Below, one piece after another: positions 60,241 through 64,000 of a DNA stretch of 64,000 nucleotides. The notes under the pieces were generated by a model. The model was not told the DNA's origin, ran no database searches, and saw only the letters and a program-made list of their open reading frames with translations. The translations under genes and the position numbers were made by a program. Numbering within the stretch: the stretch's first letter is position 1; each line of letters opens with the position of its first letter. This DNA comes from Tetrastigma voinierianum (taxonomy: Eukaryota > Streptophyta > Magnoliopsida > Vitales > Vitaceae): NCBI GenBank assembly GCA_016808115.1, contig JAEQBH010004102.1:62001-126000 (forward strand). Direction: 5' to 3'.

Positions 60241-61249
60241 CCAACTGTGGTGGGAGATTCAACCATTTCTTAGTTCTGCAAATACCTTAAGGGAGAGCAA
60301 CAAAATCAAGGCGAAGAGATTAAGCTGGATTTTGAATGCAAGGAAGGAGCGCGTTGAGATTGGAGGGCAATCAGCTGGAGAAGATTGAAGGGAAAGAGGG
60401 TCCCCATCTGGTAGAACAATGTGCACTTATTTCTCGTGTCCTGATGCAAGAGTAGGACCTAGGGTCAAGTTCACCAGTGTGGATTTAGGATCTAGCCAAA
60501 CCCAAGGGGAGGATTTGAGGTTAGGCCAAGGTAGTCTGGCTTCGTCTTGGCCTCTACAATAATATTCGACTTATCTAAATGGGGGTGGGAATCAATGAGC
60601 TTAACTCACCTGCAGGCCTGGATGGGAGCTTAGTCAGCCAAGGCCCGTCCCAAGGCCCGTGATGCCCTTAAAATTAAAAGCCCCATTTCCTCTAAGGCCG
60701 AACGGGTGGTAGCGAGGGGAACACCTCCCAGAGACGTGGGAAGAGAACATGTAGATGATCTTATCCGAGATTGATTGGCGTTGACAACCACAAGTACGGA
60801 TAACTCCTTTGAACGCCTCCTCCTTTTTTGTGTCTCAGCTCGAGGACTGGAGCCATTAAGGGTGGTGGTACCGATGGCATCTAATGGGATTTGGAATGTT
60901 CTAGTGCGATGGTTGAAGCGAGGGAGGGTTCGAAGGAAGACTGTATTACAGAATAGTGGAGTACAGCGAGTTTTAAGGTTACTAAAATTGGAAAGACAAA
61001 GGAGCCATAAAAATTCAATGAAGACAGCGTATGGAAAAATTCAAAGAATTTGATTTCTAACCAGTGGATCAAAATGATTCTGAAGTTGATGAGAAACCGT
61101 GTAATGCAACAACTTGTTAAGAAAGAGGACTCATTTACAATGTCGAATGCGAAGGGAGCTAAGAAAACTGAGAGCTCCATCAATTATACAGAGAAGGATG
61201 ACAAGGGAGGAGGTCTTGCTAGTGTGGAATTCTATTTGCTAAAGTTAAA
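60241..61249 (+). pseudogene. LINE 2 ORF1 tail / ORF1-ORF2 spacer
   Basis: The piece at 60,775-61,053 occupies the slot of the young LINE's 47.64-48.18 kb region ahead of the endonuclease, sharing only loose composition. No domain is recognised. Its open frames are probably not functional. Confidence 0.5.
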
Positions 61250-62350
61250 ATGAAGGTAAAAATTATCTTTGAATGTAAGAGAGGAACAACTCGATAAGAA
61301 GGAAAGTTATCGGGAATGTCATTAGGGGTTTGGGAGGGTGGGACTTATTTGCCTGCCAAGAAACCCAAGGTTCAGGAGATGAATAAAGCCTGTCTCCTAG
61401 CTCAGAAATTTATCGGATTCGAAAGCTTTTGAAACAGGCAAGAGGGCGCAACGGGGGTATACTTATGCTTAGACAAAAGAAGAATTAGCTTATATCCAAA
61501 GGATGCAGTTTTCTTGATCTCATATTTAGATGCAGATGAGTCGATAAAGTGGTGCATCTCCATAGCTTCTTTCTGGCCCTCATCAATGGTATCATGCTTT
61601 TGCTAGGTTCTCTCAGCTCTGAGGGGTTCAAGATGTGGTGATCCCTCTCCTCTATCTTTTGTGATCACATGAGGCACCCCAAACAACCTATTAAAGCCAG
61701 AGTCAGCAAATTCTTTTGGCAAGAGGGTTATTGATAGGAAGCGAGGAGTCAGTCACCTCTATGTCAGATGATACTCCTTTTCAGAAGACCACAAAGATTA
61801 GTTGAAGTTTTGTGTTGGACATTGATGTGGTTTGAAGTACTACCTGGTTAATAATTAATTTTTAAATAAGAGTGATATCATTCCAATAAGGTTAGTTGTC
61901 AATGTGGGAGGGAGTTAGCCACATATCTCGATGCTGTATGTTCCCTCCCTACTTCCTACCTGGGCCTTCCCTTTCAGCCTCTCAGTGTTAGAGTCTGGGG
62001 ACTTAAGTTGAAGAGAGGTTTCGGAAGAGACTCCGGCTTCTCGAAGATGCATTTATTTCAAGGGTGGAAGGTTAACGCTTAATTGCAAAGACTTTGTCCA
62101 AGCCTTCCACTTATTTATCTCTTTCAGACATGCCTTAAAGTTTTGTATGGATTGGAAAGGATCAAAGGCGCTTTTGTCAGAGGAGTAGCCTTGAGAAAAA
62201 AGCCACACCTTGTGAATTGGGCTACCATTTGCAAAGAGAAGAGAAAAGGGGAACTAGGGCTGAGAAGCTTCTCAAAATTGAACAAGGCGTTATGCAAATG
62301 GAGTTGGCGGTTTGCTAATGAGAGAGATTCTCTCTGGCAAAGTTGCTATC
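61250..62350 (+). pseudogene. LINE 2 ORF2 with internal deletion
   Basis: Starts MKVKIISLNVRG-like (61,250-61,290; Trp before NVRG is Leu), then LDKRRISLYP near 61,475. By about 61,585 the reading has jumped to RT palm-type sequence (LSSEGF, GDPSPL near 61,620-61,650), so the endonuclease end and RT fingers are deleted. The catalytic box cannot be recognised. LNKALCKWSWRFANERDSLW at 62,280-62,340 is the conserved post-RT segment. Confidence 0.75.
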
Positions 62351-63385
62351 TTTAGTAATTCTTGGTGAGACTGAGGTTGGCACACCAGGACATTAGGCGT
62401 TTGGTGTTAGTTTATGGAAGGAAATTAGGAAAGAATGACCTTCTTTTTCCAAATGCCCTTCTTCATAGGTGATGGAAGGAGGTTAGCGATGAAAGATGCT
62501 GGTGTGAGAGGAGGCTCTATGTCTCCATTCTTTTCCTTATTTTGGTTGTGCATAAAGAGGCACAATGGGCATGTGGGACCGCACAGGGGGAATAAAGGTC
62601 TCCAACCTTTCTAAGGTCCCACAATGATTAGGAGGTAGAAGAGGTGGAAAGATTCCTGTTAACTCTCAACAGACAAAATTTCAGCCCCTTGGGTAAGGAC
62701 AAGTTACTTTTTAAGGATGTCAGGAACGATGTTATCTCTGTAGCTATGCAACAAGCGCTGGTTAGATCATTCTCCGCCCATAGAGTCTCTTATCGTCGCC
62801 TTGGAATCCAGCCAGGCCTAAATAGGTTTTTTCGCATCAGCTTCTAGTGGAAAATGCCACATCGGGATCAGCCTTAAATGTCGTAAGTATCTCGCTTAAT
62901 AAATGCTTTCTAAGGTGAGGAGGACAGGAGACTATATGAAGATATGTCGATTCATCGCAAAAAGCCAAGACGCTTTGGGACCTTGATGATTGTAGGACTA
63001 ATGGTTTTCCACGTTTGCCTTCATACCTCCTTAGCATGGCAAGGAGTCATGTGGCAAAAACAAGAAAATCAAGATGGTAGCACCTCAGGCCTTTCTCCCC
63101 GACTTTATAAAGATGAGAAATGTGGTGGTGTTCGAGAATGGGTCATTTACTAAAGGATTGTGCCAACTCCGAGTACTCAGGACTTTGGTAAATTGTATAG
63201 CGTTGATAACACAAATTCTTTATCGATTTTGACTCAAGTTGTGAGCAGTATGTCAAGGCTGATAGGCTGCGCTCTTTCAGTCATGTTTTCAGCTGTTGCT
63301 TGTCTCAGAGCATTTAGTGGCCTTCTCTTGGAAATTCTGGTTCTTTTTTTATCAATATATTGCTTTTATTAATTTAAAAAATATC
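62351..63385 (+). pseudogene. LINE 2 C-terminal region and 3' UTR
   Basis: Some collinearity with the young LINE ('GTTTATGGAAGGAAATTAGG' near 62,411 matches 50,868). The zf-RVT Cys/His pattern is not recognisable. The open frames 62,644-62,847, 62,944-63,153 and 63,160-63,372 give no domain match. Confidence 0.45.
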
Positions 63386-64000
63386 CAGTGTAGTAGATTG
63401 AATAACGTCGTAAAGAATTAAGTAGTGTGTAATGAAAGAACTTATGATCACTGACACTCCTTTTTAGGCTTCACATCCAAGCGCTCTTTGCATCACACAA
63501 AGAAAATAGTCGATGATGGAAATTTTCTCAATTAATTATTGATTCTTTCAAAGGCTTTTATCAAATCATAGATAGAACTTTTCTGTAGACTCTGGGAACA
63601 AGTCACATGGTAATAGCAATTTGAAATAACAAAATCCTGATCGAACTGCTATTCACATTATGAACTATTTGGAAAATGACAATATTTAGACTGAAACATG
63701 GTGACTTATTACCACTGAATAGATCCATAATGTGACTTTTGGAAAGTGCTATCAAGGTTGAACCCATACTAAATAATGTAAGATCCCAACTAAGCCTATT
63801 ATCATCCAAAGGGTGCAAAATTAAAGCCAGCCTTGGGAGAATTTCTTTATGCTTTGATAAACTTTGTGCTGTGGTTTCCATCTTGTTCCATCAACTCTCC
63901 TAAGCTTAGGTTGACCCTGATGAGTTGAAGGCATGATTTAAGTGTTAGATTCCTTATATGTGATCCATATGCAATTTGAAAGTGGCTTCGTGCGCCATTT
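63386..64000. other. Unassigned sequence to window end
   Basis: The minus-strand frame at 63,603-63,881 (92 codons) has ordinary composition but no recognisable domain. I see nothing else that can be supported. Confidence 0.4.

Larger units (their letters stand above)
59180..63385 (+). mobile_element. Second plus-strand LINE, decayed and internally deleted
   Basis: Head-to-head with LINE A. Collinear with the young LINE from its 5' region ('GAGATTAAGATAAAAGAG' and 'AGCATTTGGGAGAGG' match 46.09-46.15 kb) to a tail 'TTTTTTATCAATATATTGCT' near 63,345 followed by an A-rich stretch. Much of the endonuclease-RT middle is missing. A direct repeat 'GAAAATGGTATTC' lies at its left edge (59,163 and 59,180); no matching right-hand target copy was found. 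Confidence 0.75.

Overview
This window looks like intergenic heterochromatin from a large, repeat-rich flowering plant genome. The evidence is chromodomain Ty3/Gypsy integrase, Ty1/Copia RT-RNase H, L1-type LINEs with a DUF4283-like ORF1 and a zf-RVT tail, long-TIR DNA elements and AT-rich spacers. I cannot name the species. I found no intact host gene, tRNA or rRNA. Nearly everything recognisable is a transposable element, and the main content of the window is how these elements are nested.

Left part (1-19.2 kb): a diverged LTR fragment (1-2.25 kb) is followed by a plus-strand chromovirus remnant. Its integrase (2.95-4.23 kb) is cut from its chromodomain (6.70-6.84 kb) by a solo LTR, and its own 3' LTR follows (6.95-9.18 kb). 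A further broken LTR of the same family (9.19-10.51 and 13.03-13.97 kb) is split by a hAT-like element. A 3.6 kb element with inverted ends of roughly 0.7-0.8 kb, probably Mutator-like, lies at 15.12-18.74 kb.

Middle part (19.3-42.5 kb): a minus-strand Ty1/Copia element spans 19,266-37,067 with a perfect 5-bp target duplication CATAT. Inside one of its LTRs sits a complete-length minus-strand Tekay/Del-like chromovirus with 3.2 kb LTRs (19,351-30,531). Inside its internal region sits a solo LTR with duplication TCCAT (33,529-36,396). Just outside is a second solo LTR of the same family (37,350-40,718, GATGT/GATAT), followed by tandem copies of the LTR end, flank and Copia LTR piece up to 42.5 kb.

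Right part (43-64 kb): an unassigned open frame lies at 43.66-44.11 kb. An old minus-strand LINE is then cut twice. A full-length plus-strand LINE (45,979-51,892, 16-bp target duplication) entered its RT domain, and a 6.2 kb LTR element without pol (52,383-58,558, target duplication GAATG) entered further upstream. A second, decayed and internally deleted plus-strand LINE covers about 59.2-63.4 kb.

In both complete LTR pairs the AT-rich tracts match closely while GC-rich tracts are scrambled by small indels. Part of the frame breakage may therefore be sequencing or assembly error rather than natural decay. No new gene system is evident. The best candidates for undescribed biology are the pol-less LTR family, the long-TIR element, the palindromic GTCGCGAC array and the unassigned frame. 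All similarity statements are read by eye.
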